Assembly (NCBI RefSeq): GCF_000745965.1
Contig: NZ_JQKI01000021.1
Location: 1 to 64,000, forward strand
Source of the DNA: Edaphobacter aggregans DSM 19364
GTDB lineage: Bacteria; Acidobacteriota; Terriglobia; Terriglobales; Acidobacteriaceae
Direction of reading: 5' to 3'
Length of the DNA: 64,000 bases
Part shown: positions 39,828-49,336 of the stretch, in pieces
Numbering within the stretch: position 1 is the first letter of the stretch
Layout of the letters: each line of letters opens with the position of its first letter
Notes under the pieces: generated by a model
The model's database searches: none
The model's input: only the letters and a program-made list of their open reading frames with translations
Told to the model about the DNA's origin: nothing
Translations under genes and position numbers: made by a program

Positions 39828-42650
39828 CTAGAGGCGCTCCAGCTGGGCAAACTTCTCCACCAGCTTCTTCACGCCATGCTGTTGAAATTGTACTGTAATC
39901 TTCGCGTCATCCCCATCGCCTTCGCGACGAAACACCGTTCCTTCGCCGTATTTCGGATGCCGGACCCTCGTCCCCTGCTTCAGGCCGGTCTTGCCCGTCG
40001 GCTCCTCGATCTCCATCTTCGGCCGCGCAGGTTTTGCTCCTGGCTTCTGCCCGCGCCCCGCAAAAAAGCTCGCAATGTTGTCCAGCGAGCCCGAGCCCCC
40101 TGTTTTGCCTCCGCCAGAACGAAAACGTGACGCCGCATACGAGGACACTGGACGCTCGCCGCTCTGGTTTTCGTCTTCATAGCTCCAGTGTTGCTCTCCG
40201 GCCTCCTGCTCGCCGCGGCCAAAGCGGTTCGCCTTCGGATAGGGCGTCGCATACAGCCCGCTGTAGTCTCCGGAGAACTGCGGTCGCGCTGGCGGGCTCC
40301 CCAGGTCCTCCACCAGTCGCGACGGAACCTCCTCCAGAAACCGCGAAGCCACGCTCGCCTCCGGAGCATCGTTCCCATAGCGCCGGCGATAGCGCGCCCG
40401 TGTCATCACCAGCGTGTCCATCGCACGTGTCATCCCCACATAGCAGAGCCGCCGCTCCTCCTCCAGACCCGTCGGGTCCATCATCGTCCGCGCGCTCGGA
40501 AACAAACCCTCTTCCATGCCCGCAAGGAACACCAGCGGAAACTCCAGCCCCTTGGCCGCGTGCAGCGTCATCAGCGTCACCTTCGCCTCCGCTGAGTACT
40601 GATCCGCATCGCTCGCCAGCGCAGCATGGTCCAAAAACTCATCCAGCGTCTCACCGCGCTCTTCGGCATCCTGCGCAGCGTTCGCCAGTTCCTTCAGGTT
40701 CTCAATCCGCGAAAAGCTCTCCGGCGTCCCCTCATCCTCAAGCGCACGAATATATCCGCTGCGATCGTTCAAAAACTTGATCAACTCCGGCAGCGTAGCC
40801 CTGTCTCCCGGCTTCCGAAACGCTGCCCGTTCCTTAGGCGAGGTGTTCCCTCCAGGCGTGTCATCCTGAGCGGAGCGCAGCGGAGTCGAAGGATCTGCGG
40901 TCCTCTTGGAGCTCGCCTCCTTCAGCACCACCGGAGCGAACGGATTGAAGCTCGCCGCCGCAAACCCATGCGCCTCATCCGAATCCTTCGCATTCTCCGG
41001 CGCAATCGTCGAGATCTCCTCACTCAGCCCGAAGTCAAAGCTGAAATTAAAACTCGTGTCGAACGGAGCATCCTCATCCGCCCCATCCTCGACCGGCACG
41101 GCATCTGCCTCGGCCTCAGGCTCGCCGCCAAACTCCGATACATCGAACGATGCATCGCCGCTCTCGGCCTCGCGCACATCCTCGGTCAGCTTCTCGGCGA
41201 ACCCAGCCCCAAGCATCGCGCGAGCATCTTCAATCAGCCTGCGGAACCCCTCCAGCGCATTCAGGGTCCGCTGCGGAAGCAGCCGGTCCTCCATCGCGCG
41301 AGCCATCGTGTCCCACGTGCTCATGCCCGAACTCAGCGCCATCCGCTCGAGCGTCTCCATCGTCGTCTTGCCGATCCCGCGCGCCGGCGAATTAATCACA
41401 CGCTGCAGCGCAATCGAGTCATGCGGATTCTGCACCAGCTTCAAATAGCTCAACAGGTCCTTCACCTCAGCGCGATCGTAGAAGCTGAACCCTCCCACCA
41501 TGTGGTACTGGATCTGATACCGCCGCAGCGCCTCTTCCACCAGTCGCGACTGTGAGTTCGTCCTGTACAGCACCGCGCACCGCGGCTCGTCGTTCTGCTG
41601 CCCAGCGTCCCGCAGATACTGCTTGATGCGGTCCGCGATAAACAGCGCCTCGTTCTCGCCGTCCGGAGCCTCGTAGTACCCGATCAGCGAGCCGCCCTCG
41701 CGCGAGGTCCACAGATTCTTTCCCTTGCGCTGCGTATTCTGCGCCACCACCGCGCTCGCACCCTCCAGAATCACCTGAGACGAACGATAGTTCTGCTCCA
41801 GCCGAATCGTCGTCGCGCCCGGAAAGTCCTTCTCGAAATCGAGGATGTTCTTGATGTCCGCGCCGCGCCAGCTATAGATCGACTGGTCTTCATCGCCCAC
41901 CACGCAGATGTTCTTCTCCGGTCCCGCGAGCAGCTTCATCAGCTCGTATTGCGGACGATTCGTGTCCTGGTACTCGTCGATCATCACGTAGCGATACCGC
42001 CGGTTATATCTCTCCCGCACCTCAGGCGCAGACTTCAGCAGCCGCACCGTCTCCAGCAGCAGATCGTCGAAGTCCATCGCATTCGCCTTCGCCATCTCCT
42101 TGCGATAGATCTCGAAGATGTGCGCTATCTTCTCCTCCAGCGGATTAGTCGAGGCAAGAAAGTACTCCTGCGGATCGATCATGTGGTTCTTCGCCCAGCT
42201 GATCCGTCCCAGCGCCACTCTCGGCTTCAGGCTCTTGTCATCGATCCCCAGACGCTTCAGCGCCATCTTCACCACAGCCTGCTGGTCCTGCTCGTCATAG
42301 ATCGCGAAGCTCTTCGTCAGCCCCACCCCGCCAACGCGTAGCGCTTCGATATCGCGTCGCAGCACGCGCACGCAAAAACTGTGGAAGGTCGAAAGCGTCG
42401 GCTTCGTCAGCGACGTGTGGCCAAGAATCTTTTCCACACGCTCTTCCATCTCCTTCGCCGCTTTATTGGTGAACGTCACTGCGAGAATTCCGTCCGCAGG
42501 CACACCACGCTCTTCTATCAGGTACGCGATGCGATGCGTGATCACCCGCGTCTTGCCGCTGCCCGCACCCGCAAGCAGCAGCACCGGCCCATCCACCGTG
42601 CGAATCCCCTCCTGCTGCTGAGGATTCATATTCTCTAAAAGACGACTCAA
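39828..42650 (-). CDS. pcrA: UvrD/PcrA-type superfamily 1 DNA helicase
   Basis: This 940-residue 3'-5' helicase acts in repair and in displacing obstacles from DNA. Motif I is VLLLAGAGSGKTRVITHRIA, motif II YVMIDEYQDTNRPQYELMK, motif III GDEDQSIYSWRGADI, motif IV NYRSSQ, and motifs V/VI VTLMTLHAAKGLEFPLVFL and LCYVGMTRA. A long insert of about 120 residues (about 485-625) interrupts domain 2B; it is acidic and contains ADPSTPLRSAQDDTPGG, a translated copy of the dispersed repeat. The C-terminus ends with a PcrA-type KYGEGTVFRREGDGDDAKIT domain. The start is TTG 42650, giving the family-like MSRLLENMNPQQ; ATG 42629 is the alternative. Confidence 0.92.
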   Translation of the reverse strand: MSRLLENMNPQQQEGIRTVDGPVLLLAGAGSGKTRVITHRIAYLIEERGVPADGILAVTFTNKAAKEMEERVEKILGHTSLTKPTLSTFHSFCVRVLRRDIEALRVGGVGLTKSFAIYDEQDQQAVVKMALKRLGIDDKSLKPRVALGRISWAKNHMIDPQEYFLASTNPLEEKIAHIFEIYRKEMAKANAMDFDDLLLETVRLLKSAPEVRERYNRRYRYVMIDEYQDTNRPQYELMKLLAGPEKNICVVGDEDQSIYSWRGADIKNILDFEKDFPGATTIRLEQNYRSSQVILEGASAVVAQNTQRKGKNLWTSREGGSLIGYYEAPDGENEALFIADRIKQYLRDAGQQNDEPRCAVLYRTNSQSRLVEEALRRYQIQYHMVGGFSFYDRAEVKDLLSYLKLVQNPHDSIALQRVINSPARGIGKTTMETLERMALSSGMSTWDTMARAMEDRLLPQRTLNALEGFRRLIEDARAMLGAGFAEKLTEDVREAESGDASFDVSEFGGEPEAEADAVPVEDGADEDAPFDTSFNFSFDFGLSEEISTIAPENAKDSDEAHGFAAASFNPFAPVVLKEASSKRTADPSTPLRSAQDDTPGGNTSPKERAAFRKPGDRATLPELIKFLNDRSGYIRALEDEGTPESFSRIENLKELANAAQDAEERGETLDEFLDHAALASDADQYSAEAKVTLMTLHAAKGLEFPLVFLAGMEEGLFPSARTMMDPTGLEEERRLCYVGMTRAMDTLVMTRARYRRRYGNDAPEASVASRFLEEVPSRLVEDLGSPPARPQFSGDYSGLYATPYPKANRFGRGEQEAGEQHWSYEDENQSGERPVSSYAASRFRSGGGKTGGSGSLDNIASFFAGRGQKPGAKPARPKMEIEEPTGKTGLKQGTRVRHPKYGEGTVFRREGDGDDAKITVQFQQHGVKKLVEKFAQLERL
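40860..40900 (+). repeat. Dispersed repeat, copy 5, inside the helicase gene
   Basis: GTCATCCTGAGCGGAGCGCA, then GCGGAGTCGAAGGATCTGCG, lies within the helicase coding region and stays in frame on the opposite strand (PSTPLRSAQDD). The frame is uninterrupted, so the copy was accepted in a surface insert. Confidence 0.8.
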
Positions 42651-42847
42651 TCTGATACACGCTCCAATTTCAATTTTAACCTTCGCGACACATTCTCATC
42701 GCCTCGTCACCGTTTCCCCACAATTCGTCACATTGCAACATCTTCGGGAACTTTCATGAGTCCAATGCGTATCGACATCGACGGGCTTTCTGAACCATGG
42801 CAGACAAGCCCATCGTTTGTAAACGCAGCACCACTGGGAGCTAAACA

Positions 42848-43183
42848 ATGAAATACCGCAATCTTCTTGCAGTCACTGTCGTCGCATCTTCACTGCTCGC
42901 CTCGCCCGTCTCCTATGCCGCGACCGCCGTTCACTCGCCGGTCAATGCCATGTTCGGCAAGACCAAGACGGTCAAACTCACCCTGCTCAACGACTCCAAC
43001 TCGCCCGTGGAAGTAAAGGCCGGTGAGGAAGTCGTAAAACTCGATGCCGGCAAGCCGGTCACGCTAAATCTCCAGCCCGGAACCCGCGTCGTCTACCACT
43101 CTGCTACCGAAACGCAGCAGGCCGGCTCGCTCATCGCCGAGGTCTCGACCTCGCTCAACGGAGCCACGATCCACATCAAATAA
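42848..43183 (+). CDS. Small secreted beta-rich protein, unknown
   Basis: This 111-residue protein has a signal peptide (MKYRNLLAVTVVASSLLASP, VSYAATA) and a mature domain of about 85 residues with strand-like repeats: TKTVKLTLLNDSNSPVEVKA, EEVVKLDAGKPVTLNLQPGT and VVYHSATE. It could be a small Ig-like or periplasmic domain. No family is recognised. A GGGAG site precedes ATG 42848 and a strong hairpin follows the stop, so it is a single-gene unit. Confidence 0.75.
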   Translation: MKYRNLLAVTVVASSLLASPVSYAATAVHSPVNAMFGKTKTVKLTLLNDSNSPVEVKAGEEVVKLDAGKPVTLNLQPGTRVVYHSATETQQAGSLIAEVSTSLNGATIHIK

Positions 43184-43220
43184 ATCAGAGCGCCCAAAGA
43201 GCGCACGCAACTCCCCGTCT

Positions 43221-43266
43221 GGCTTCTGAGGCGGCGCCCCGCATCAGGGACATCGCCTCAGAAGCC
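43221..43266 (+). terminator. Hairpin between the secreted protein gene and the LOG gene
   Basis: GGCTTCTGAGGCG (43221-43233) pairs perfectly with CGCCTCAGAAGCC (43254-43266); the 20-base loop is GC-rich. No T-run follows. Confidence 0.6.
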
Positions 43267-43331
43267 GCAACTTCGCAGTCATTGCCCTCTCATTCACATT
43301 CCTCATAACGCGGCTTGATATCCTCAGATTC

Positions 43332-43889
43332 GTGATCTCAAACGTCGCCATCTTCTGCGCCTCAGCCAACGGTACCAACCCCATCTATCGCGAGACCGCC
43401 GTCGAACTCGGTCGCATGCTCGCGCAGCAAAACATCGGCATCATCTACGGCGGAGCCAACGTCGGCCTCATGCAGGCCCTCGCCGAGAGTTCGCTCGCCG
43501 CAGGCGGTCGCGTCGTCGGCGTCATCCCCGAAGTCCTCGTCAACCTCGAAGTCGCCCACCACGGCATCACCGAGCTGCACGTCACCAGCACCATGCACAC
43601 CCGCAAGGCGATGATGGGCGATCTCGCCGACGCTTTCCTCATCCTTCCCGGAGGCTTCGGAACCTTCGAGGAGATGTTCGAGGTTCTCGCCTGGCAGACT
43701 CTCAAGATCCACCAGAAGCCCATCGTCCTGATCAACATCAACGGCTTCTACGACAAGCTCCTCGACTTCCTCGACCACTGCGTCGCCGAAGGCCTGCTCA
43801 AGCAGCGCAACCGCGAGGTCCTTCTCGTCGCGAACTCCGTCGAAGACGCGCTGGCGCAGCTTGACGCGTACGCCGGATCAAGCCGCTAG
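43332..43889 (+). CDS. LOG-family nucleotide hydrolase (TIGR00730)
   Basis: This 185-residue Rossmann-fold protein releases nucleobase from nucleoside 5'-monophosphates, as in cytokinin-activating LOG enzymes. Hallmarks are FCASANGTNPIY, IIYGGANVGLMQALAESSLA, TMHTRKAMM and LPGGFGTFEEMFEVLAWQ (the PGGxGTxxE motif). The bacterial role is likely nucleotide salvage or cytokinin-like production. It starts with GTG 43332. The stop codon shares a CTAG with the stop of the convergent DUF971 gene. Confidence 0.9.
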   Translation: MISNVAIFCASANGTNPIYRETAVELGRMLAQQNIGIIYGGANVGLMQALAESSLAAGGRVVGVIPEVLVNLEVAHHGITELHVTSTMHTRKAMMGDLADAFLILPGGFGTFEEMFEVLAWQTLKIHQKPIVLININGFYDKLLDFLDHCVAEGLLKQRNREVLLVANSVEDALAQLDAYAGSSR

Positions 43890-44317
43890 CCCTTGCCCCC
43901 ACACGCCTCGCACTGGCACACCCGCCGCAGATACTCCCACGAGTAAATGCCGCTCTCGTGCCCGTCCGTCCACTTGAACTTCACCGCATACTTGCCCATC
44001 GGAGTCACCTCCGCCGGCCGCACCGGCGCCTCGTACATCGGCAGCAGCGCCTGCGCCTTTGGCTTCGCCTCGCCCGGCTTTCGTCCGCTCTGCTCGCGCT
44101 CTTCATGGCACGTCGCACACGGACAGGCGTTTCTGAGCCACGCGAAGCTCCACTCGCTCCTGTGGCCGTCCTTCCAGTCGATCTCGACTCCCGTGCCCTC
44201 TGTCTTATGCACCCGAACCTTCGCCGGAGTCGCCGCCTCCACCGGAAGCCTCTGCTCCGTCGCAGCCTCGCGCGTCGCCTGCTCCGCATTCACAAACCGA
44301 ATCCCTTCGTGGCTCAT
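43886..44317 (-). CDS. DUF971 (GBBH-like N-terminal) domain protein
   Basis: This protein of 143 residues contains the DUF971 module twice-interrupted: VEIDWKDGHRSEWSFAWLRN, ACPCATCHEER, then VKFKWTDGHESGIYSWEYLR and RVCQCEACGGKG. The cysteine pairs (CxCxxC, CxCxxC) suggest metal binding; the domain also heads gamma-butyrobetaine hydroxylases. Free-standing forms may act in iron-sulfur cluster handling. It begins with an ATGA overlap with the SemiSWEET stop, the last gene of the reverse run. Confidence 0.85.
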   Translation of the reverse strand: MSHEGIRFVNAEQATREAATEQRLPVEAATPAKVRVHKTEGTGVEIDWKDGHRSEWSFAWLRNACPCATCHEEREQSGRKPGEAKPKAQALLPMYEAPVRPAEVTPMGKYAVKFKWTDGHESGIYSWEYLRRVCQCEACGGKG

Positions 44318-44613
44318 ACTCCCACTTCCTTCTCAAGCGCCCCGCGGCCGTATCGCAACTTCAACACCAGAATGCTCACCGACAGTACAAGCGTCACTAA
44401 ATTAGATGCGATCACCGGCTTCGACCCCGTATAGATCCCATACAGCAGCCACAGCGCCACTCCCACCGAGAACAGCAGAAACGTCCCCAGCGAGATATCG
44501 CGCGCCGACCGCAGCTTCACCACGCGCAGCAACTGCGGCACAAACGCCGTCGTCGTGCAGAACGCCGCCACGAACCCAATCAGCTCCACCTCATGCCCAC
44601 CCAGATGCATCAT
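44314..44613 (-). CDS. SemiSWEET sugar transporter (MtN3/PQ-loop)
   Basis: This 99-residue protein has one three-helix PQ-loop unit: LIGFVAAFCTTTAFVPQLLR, then DISLGTFLLFSVGVALWLLY and VIASNLVTLVLSVSILVLKL. SemiSWEETs dimerise to move sugars down their gradient. The PQ motif (VPQL) and the WLLYG pattern are clear. The start is ATG 44613, with GGAGG upstream; it overlaps the stop of the TauE-like gene, and its own stop overlaps the DUF971 start. Confidence 0.88.
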   Translation of the reverse strand: MMHLGGHEVELIGFVAAFCTTTAFVPQLLRVVKLRSARDISLGTFLLFSVGVALWLLYGIYTGSKPVIASNLVTLVLSVSILVLKLRYGRGALEKEVGV

Positions 44614-45389
44614 CTGTACCTCCAGAAGAAGTAGCCCGCCACGGCGCACCCGGTCACCACCACAATCGCCCGCAGCACATTCGCGTTCATTCGCCGTGCG
44701 TACTGCGCTCCCACATAACCGCCCACGCCGGCAAATACCATCGAGATCACACAGTAGCGCCACACCACCGCGCCGCTCACGATAAACGTCAGCACGGCGC
44801 ACAGATTCGAGAGGCACGCGGCCAGCACCTTCAGCGAGTTCAGCGCGTGCATCTCCTCCACCCCAAACAGCGCCAGCGCCGTCATGATCAGAAATCCCGC
44901 TCCCGCGCCGAAGTAGCCAATGTAGAAGCACACTGGCAGCAGCACCAGGAACAGCGGCACGAGCGCCGGCGTGTGCGCCTCATGAGGCGTCGCCGATCGC
45001 TGCCGCAGCCACCGCGACACCGGGCCGCTCAACCCGAACAGCAGGGAAGCGACCAGCAGCAGCCAGGGCACCATATGCAGAAACGTAAGTTGCCGCGTAT
45101 TCAGCAGAACCACCGCGCCGCTCACTCCGCCCAGCACGGACGCGCCGCACACCACCGGCAACAGGTCGCGCCGCAGGTCATCCCGCAGCGCCGCCACCGA
45201 AGTCAGCTGACCCGGCCACAGCGCAACCGTGTTCGTTGCGTTTGCCTGAATTGGCAAGACACCCACGGCGAGCATCGCCGGGAACGAAATAAACGAGCCG
45301 CCTCCCGCCATCGCATTCATGACGCCCGCGATCAGCGAAGCTGCGACCAGCCAGACAGAATGCAGATACGCGTTAAATTCCGAGATCAT
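44610..45389 (-). CDS. TauE/SafE-family membrane exporter
   Basis: This 259-residue polytopic protein has two related halves: VAASLIAGVMNAMAGGGSFI, SFPAMLAVGVLP near the start, then YIGYFGAGAGFLIMTALALF with GVEEMHALNSLKVL in the second half. The paired glycine-rich motifs are typical of TauE/SafE proteins, which export sulfite or sulfonates or related anions. The start is ATG 45389. The stop overlaps the SemiSWEET start. The substrate is not known. Confidence 0.88.
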   Translation of the reverse strand: MISEFNAYLHSVWLVAASLIAGVMNAMAGGGSFISFPAMLAVGVLPIQANATNTVALWPGQLTSVAALRDDLRRDLLPVVCGASVLGGVSGAVVLLNTRQLTFLHMVPWLLLVASLLFGLSGPVSRWLRQRSATPHEAHTPALVPLFLVLLPVCFYIGYFGAGAGFLIMTALALFGVEEMHALNSLKVLAACLSNLCAVLTFIVSGAVVWRYCVISMVFAGVGGYVGAQYARRMNANVLRAIVVVTGCAVAGYFFWRYR

Positions 45390-45423
45390 CCATCTTCTAT
45401 TGTATCGACACTCCCGCAGCCGC

Positions 45424-46182
45424 TCAGACAATACGCATCTCCGGCGTCGCAGCAATCAACTCTCGCGTATACGCCTCCTGTGGCGAGCCGCACACGTCCT
45501 CGCACGCTCCCAGCTCCACCAGACACCCCCTCCGCATCACCGCCACGCGGTCGCAGAGATAGCGCACCAGAGGCATCGAGTGAGAGATGAACAGATATGT
45601 CAGTCCATGCCGCCGCTGCAACTCGCGCAGCAGGTTCACTACCTGAGCCCCCACGCTCACATCCAGCGCGCTCACCGGCTCATCCAGCACCACGAACTCA
45701 GGCCGCAGCGCCAGCGCCCGCGCAATGTTGATCCTCTGCCGCTGACCTCCGCTGAACTCATGCGGATACCGCTCAAGCGCGCTCGCGTCCAGCCCCACCT
45801 CGCCCAGCATCTCCGCCAGCCGCTCCCGCGGGCACCGCTCGCGGTGAATCGCAAACGGCTCCGCCAGAATCTCCCGCACGCGCATCCGTGGATTCAGCGC
45901 CGCATACGGATCCTGAAACACGATCTGCATCCGCCGACGCATCGCCCGCAGCTTGCCTGCACTCCCCCCAAGCACATCCCGCCCGTCGAACATCACCTCG
46001 CCCGCGGCCGGCTCAACCAGCCGCAGCAACATCCGCGCCACCGTGCTCTTGCCCGAGCCTGACTCCCCAACCAGCCCCAGGGTCTCCCCACGCTCAATCG
46101 TGAACGACACATCATCCACAACGCGCACCCCCGCGCCATACTCCTTCACCAACCCACGCGCCTCAACCAACGTACTCACCAT
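45424..46182 (-). CDS. ABC transporter ATPase (DppF/OppF-like), orphan
   Basis: This 252-residue ATPase has Walker [21 protein letters not shown]-loop [17 protein letters not shown], signature [20 protein letters not shown], Walker [16 protein letters not shown] and an H-loop ISHSM. It is most like the second ATPase of oligopeptide/dipeptide importers, which normally pairs with a DppD-type ATPase and two permeases; none lies here. A GGAAG site is present before ATG 46182. It starts 10 bp after the amidase gene, so both are likely on one transcript, and the partner subunits must be elsewhere or lost. Confidence 0.88.
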   Translation of the reverse strand: MVSTLVEARGLVKEYGAGVRVVDDVSFTIERGETLGLVGESGSGKSTVARMLLRLVEPAAGEVMFDGRDVLGGSAGKLRAMRRRMQIVFQDPYAALNPRMRVREILAEPFAIHRERCPRERLAEMLGEVGLDASALERYPHEFSGGQRQRINIARALALRPEFVVLDEPVSALDVSVGAQVVNLLRELQRRHGLTYLFISHSMPLVRYLCDRVAVMRRGCLVELGACEDVCGSPQEAYTRELIAATPEMRIV

Positions 46183-46192
46183 CGCACTTCCA

Positions 46193-48058
46193 CTAATCAC
46201 TAACCACTGCCGTCGGATGCATCCGATGAAATCCCGTCGCCTCCTGGTAAGCCCGCGCAAACGCGGCCAGCCGCGCATCCGAGTACAACCCTCCCAGAAA
46301 CGTCAGCGACACCGGAGTCCCCGGCCCGCCTGTGTTTTGGCGGTCGCCGTCTCCCTCATGGTCCGGCTTCGGAGCATCCTCCCCGCGCACGCCATTCGGC
46401 ACAATCACCGCAGGATTTCCCGTCAGGTTCGTCCCGGAAAGCTGCGCCCCATTGCTCGGCGTCACCAAAACATCCACCTCGCTGAACAGCTTCGCCATCG
46501 CCTCCATCGCCAGCGTCCGCGCCCTCTGCGCCTGCACATAGTCCACCGCAGAATAAAACCGTGCCTTTCGAAACGAGTTAGGCCAGTCGAAGCTCTGCTG
46601 CCCCGTCAGCAACCCATCGCGCCCGCTCAGCGTCAACTCGTCAAACGCCGCCGCGGCCTCTGCACCCAGTACCGGAGTGATATCGCCAAAGTGATACCCC
46701 TTCGGCATTTTCACATCGATCAGGTTCACACCCATCTTCCTTAGCGCGTCCAGCGCCGCCTGCCCATACTTCACGTCGTACATCTGCCGCGCAAAGTCCC
46801 TCTTCTGCTCATCGTTCGCATCCTTCGGAGCCTCCGGCGGATCGAACTCGCTCTTCAGATAGCCCACCCGCAACTTCTTCCAATCGAGCTCCGCATCCCA
46901 GTTGAACGCCGCGTCCTTCACGCTTCGATCGTGGCCATCCGGCCCGTAGATCGCGCTCATCACCAGCGCGCAGTCCTCCACACTCCGGCAGATCGGCCCG
47001 ATCTTGTCCATCGTCCAACTCAGCGCCATCGCACCTGTACGCGGAACAAACCCAAACGTAGGCCGCAGCCCCGTCACGCCGCACCGCGTACTCGGTGACG
47101 AGATCGACCCCAGCGTCTCCGTCCCGATCGCAAACCCTACGCATCCCGCACTTACCGCGCTCGCGCTCCCCGCCGAAGACCCGCTCGACCCCTGCTTCGC
47201 ATTCCACGGATTCCTCGTCCGCGCTCCGAACCACAGATCGCCCTGCGCCAGCGCGCCCATCGTCAGCTTCGCCACCAGCACCGCACCGACTGCATCCAGC
47301 CTCTCCACCACCGTTGCGTCATAGTCGAACGTCTGCTCTTCGAATCCAGCCGCGCCCCACGTCGTGCGACACCCCTTCACCGCCAGCAGGTCCTTTGCTC
47401 CCCACGGAATCCCATGCAGCGGTCCACGATACTTTCCTGCCGCAATCCCCCTATCCGCATCCGCCGCCTGCTTCAACGCCCGCTCTTCGGTCAGCGTAAT
47501 CACAAAGTGCAACCGCGGATCGCACCGCTTCAGCCGAGCCAGATACATCTTCGTCAGCTCCACCGAGCTGACCTTCCTCGTCTTCACCAGCTCCGCCAGC
47601 TCGCGCACCGTCGCAAACGCCAGCGCATCCTCTCCGCTGCTCGCAAGCGACCTCACATCAGGAGCTTTGCTCATCCTCATGGGCTTGCGCTCCGTATCCA
47701 GCTTCATACCCGCCGGAACGGGATCGAAGACAAACGCCGGAGCCACGCTGTTCGGAATCTTCATGCTCCGGATCACCAACACCGACTCACGCTGCTGCTT
47801 CAGGCCGTCGAGAACCATCTTCTTCTGCTCATCCGTCAGCTTCACCGCTGCAATCGCCGCCGCCGCATCGATCATCTCCGTTGTAATCGCAGCCAGGTGA
47901 TCGTGATCCACCCCTGCACCCTCCGTCTTGTCTTGAGTCGAACCCGCCTGCGCCGCCATCCCCCACAGCACCCCGGGCAACAGCGTTTGCCCCAGACCCA
48001 CTGCCGAACACACGACCAGAAACTGCCGCCGATCCACCCGCCCAGATTGTTCGCTCAT
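46193..48058 (-). CDS. Tat-exported amidase (amidase signature family)
   Basis: This 621-residue protein has a twin-arginine signal ([20 protein letters not shown]) and an amidase-signature domain. The catalytic Lys is in [14 protein letters not shown], and the Ser-cisSer pair in [20 protein letters not shown] with [20 protein letters not shown]. Amidases hydrolyse carboxamides; the GatA group amidates tRNA, but an exported copy without GatB/C genes nearby points to a periplasmic amide hydrolase. A helical segment of about 100 residues (about 35-140) before the catalytic domain is typical of this acidobacterial subgroup. The start is ATG 48058. Confidence 0.88.
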   Translation of the reverse strand: MSEQSGRVDRRQFLVVCSAVGLGQTLLPGVLWGMAAQAGSTQDKTEGAGVDHDHLAAITTEMIDAAAAIAAVKLTDEQKKMVLDGLKQQRESVLVIRSMKIPNSVAPAFVFDPVPAGMKLDTERKPMRMSKAPDVRSLASSGEDALAFATVRELAELVKTRKVSSVELTKMYLARLKRCDPRLHFVITLTEERALKQAADADRGIAAGKYRGPLHGIPWGAKDLLAVKGCRTTWGAAGFEEQTFDYDATVVERLDAVGAVLVAKLTMGALAQGDLWFGARTRNPWNAKQGSSGSSAGSASAVSAGCVGFAIGTETLGSISSPSTRCGVTGLRPTFGFVPRTGAMALSWTMDKIGPICRSVEDCALVMSAIYGPDGHDRSVKDAAFNWDAELDWKKLRVGYLKSEFDPPEAPKDANDEQKRDFARQMYDVKYGQAALDALRKMGVNLIDVKMPKGYHFGDITPVLGAEAAAAFDELTLSGRDGLLTGQQSFDWPNSFRKARFYSAVDYVQAQRARTLAMEAMAKLFSEVDVLVTPSNGAQLSGTNLTGNPAVIVPNGVRGEDAPKPDHEGDGDRQNTGGPGTPVSLTFLGGLYSDARLAAFARAYQEATGFHRMHPTAVVSD

Positions 48059-48417
48059 CCCAAAATTATTGCATTGCGCCCGCGCCCAGTCCGCACGTGG
48101 GCCAATTCTCACCTGTGAAAGAACGGCCCTGGTGGAAGTTTTCGAACTTTCCAAGTTTCGGATGTCACCTTCGAGTCCTGCTCGCCACCCTTTTAAGGTC
48201 TAAAAAGTAAAGTGACTTCCCGCGAAGTCACGGGGCCGCCGATGTCGATTGCAGAACCGCTGTAGGTAGTTTGCATGCCAAACCGTAGCGAAATAATCCA
48301 CATTCGTACTAACTCTGCTATATTTACCGCCACCGCAATTTGTGATCCATGCAGCGAGTTTCTGATCATCCCGGATCTCAGTCAAGTGAGATTGTCCACA
48401 CGAAAGGAGCCAAAGAG
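48059..48417. other. 359-bp intergenic stretch between divergent genes, nothing firm
   Basis: It should hold the promoters of the amidase operon (reverse) and the DUF4136 gene (forward). No hairpin or repeat was recognised. GAAAGGAG close to 48400 is the ribosome site of the forward gene. Confidence 0.35.
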
Positions 48418-48975
48418 ATGCGTATATCAAGGAATACCTTCGCAAAGGTAGGAATGGGCCTCATTTTGACTTTCGTGACATGCATGGCGATGTCCGCTCA
48501 GGACGTGACAAGCAACGCCATGCCTGGAACGGATTTCTCGAAATATCACACCTATAAATGGATAGCCATTGAGGGAGCAAGTCATCCCAACCAGATTGTC
48601 GATGCCCAGATCAAGGAGGCCGTCGATTCACAATTGGCTACCAAAGGCCTCACCAAAACCACTGGCGACAAAGCCGACCTCTATATCGGATATCAGACTT
48701 CCGTCGATCAACAAAAAGAGTGGAACGCGTACAGCATGGGTGGTGGTCCCCGATGGGGTGGGATGGGAATGGGTGGGATGGCAACGGCAACCAGCTCAAC
48801 CATTGACATCGGAACTATCGTGTTGGATATGTACGACCCGTCGCCCAAACAACTGGTTTGGACGGGACGCGCAACCAAAACCCTTGATCCCAGCAATAAC
48901 CAGGAAAAGAACCAGAAGAATCTCGACAAGGCTATGCAAAAGCTGCTGAAGAATTTTCCTCCAAAATCGAAGTAG
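48418..48975 (+). CDS. DUF4136-type secreted protein
   Basis: This 185-residue protein has a signal peptide (FAKVGMGLILTFVTCMAMSA) and a domain with DFSKYHTYKWIAIEGASHPN, then VDAQIKEAVDSQLATKGLTK, DKADLYIGYQTSVDQQKEW and a C-terminal KNLDKAMQKLLKNFPP. This is the DUF4136 pattern of envelope proteins and lipoproteins of unknown function. There is a Gly/Met-rich loop (MGGGPRWGGMGMGGMATAT). No lipobox cysteine follows the signal. AAAGGAG stands upstream of ATG 48418, and a strong terminator follows. Confidence 0.85.
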   Translation: MRISRNTFAKVGMGLILTFVTCMAMSAQDVTSNAMPGTDFSKYHTYKWIAIEGASHPNQIVDAQIKEAVDSQLATKGLTKTTGDKADLYIGYQTSVDQQKEWNAYSMGGGPRWGGMGMGGMATATSSTIDIGTIVLDMYDPSPKQLVWTGRATKTLDPSNNQEKNQKNLDKAMQKLLKNFPPKSK

Positions 48976-49008
48976 TGGTCGTCTTCTTACGCTCTCCCGT
49001 CACCAAAC

Positions 49009-49040
49009 AAACGGCTGGACCCCATAAGGTCCAGCCGTTT
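49009..49040 (+). terminator. Terminator after the DUF4136 gene
   Basis: AAACGGCTGGACC and GGTCCAGCCGTTT form a perfect 13-bp stem with a 6-base loop. It lies 34 bp after the stop. Confidence 0.75.
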
Positions 49041-49336
49041 CAGTTGTCGACCCCCGAAGTGCTCTATTTCTGTTCGTCACTAAGGCTGGTCGCCAGCTTC
49101 GGGGGGCCGAAAACCCTCAAATATCGCCCCCGCTTGGGAAGGAAAACATGCGCCCGGTCGAGGGTAAATCTCTTCCTTTTTTCCCTTGATTGAGTGCAAC
49201 GTCCTGCATATTCCCCAAGTCGACGATTACCTAGTCCGTTGCAATCAGGTGACTTGAGTAACACTCCCATTGGTACTCGAAGTGCACTATCTCCGGTGTA
49301 CGTGTGCGCTTCGTGCGAGTGATTCACAGGAGAGCT

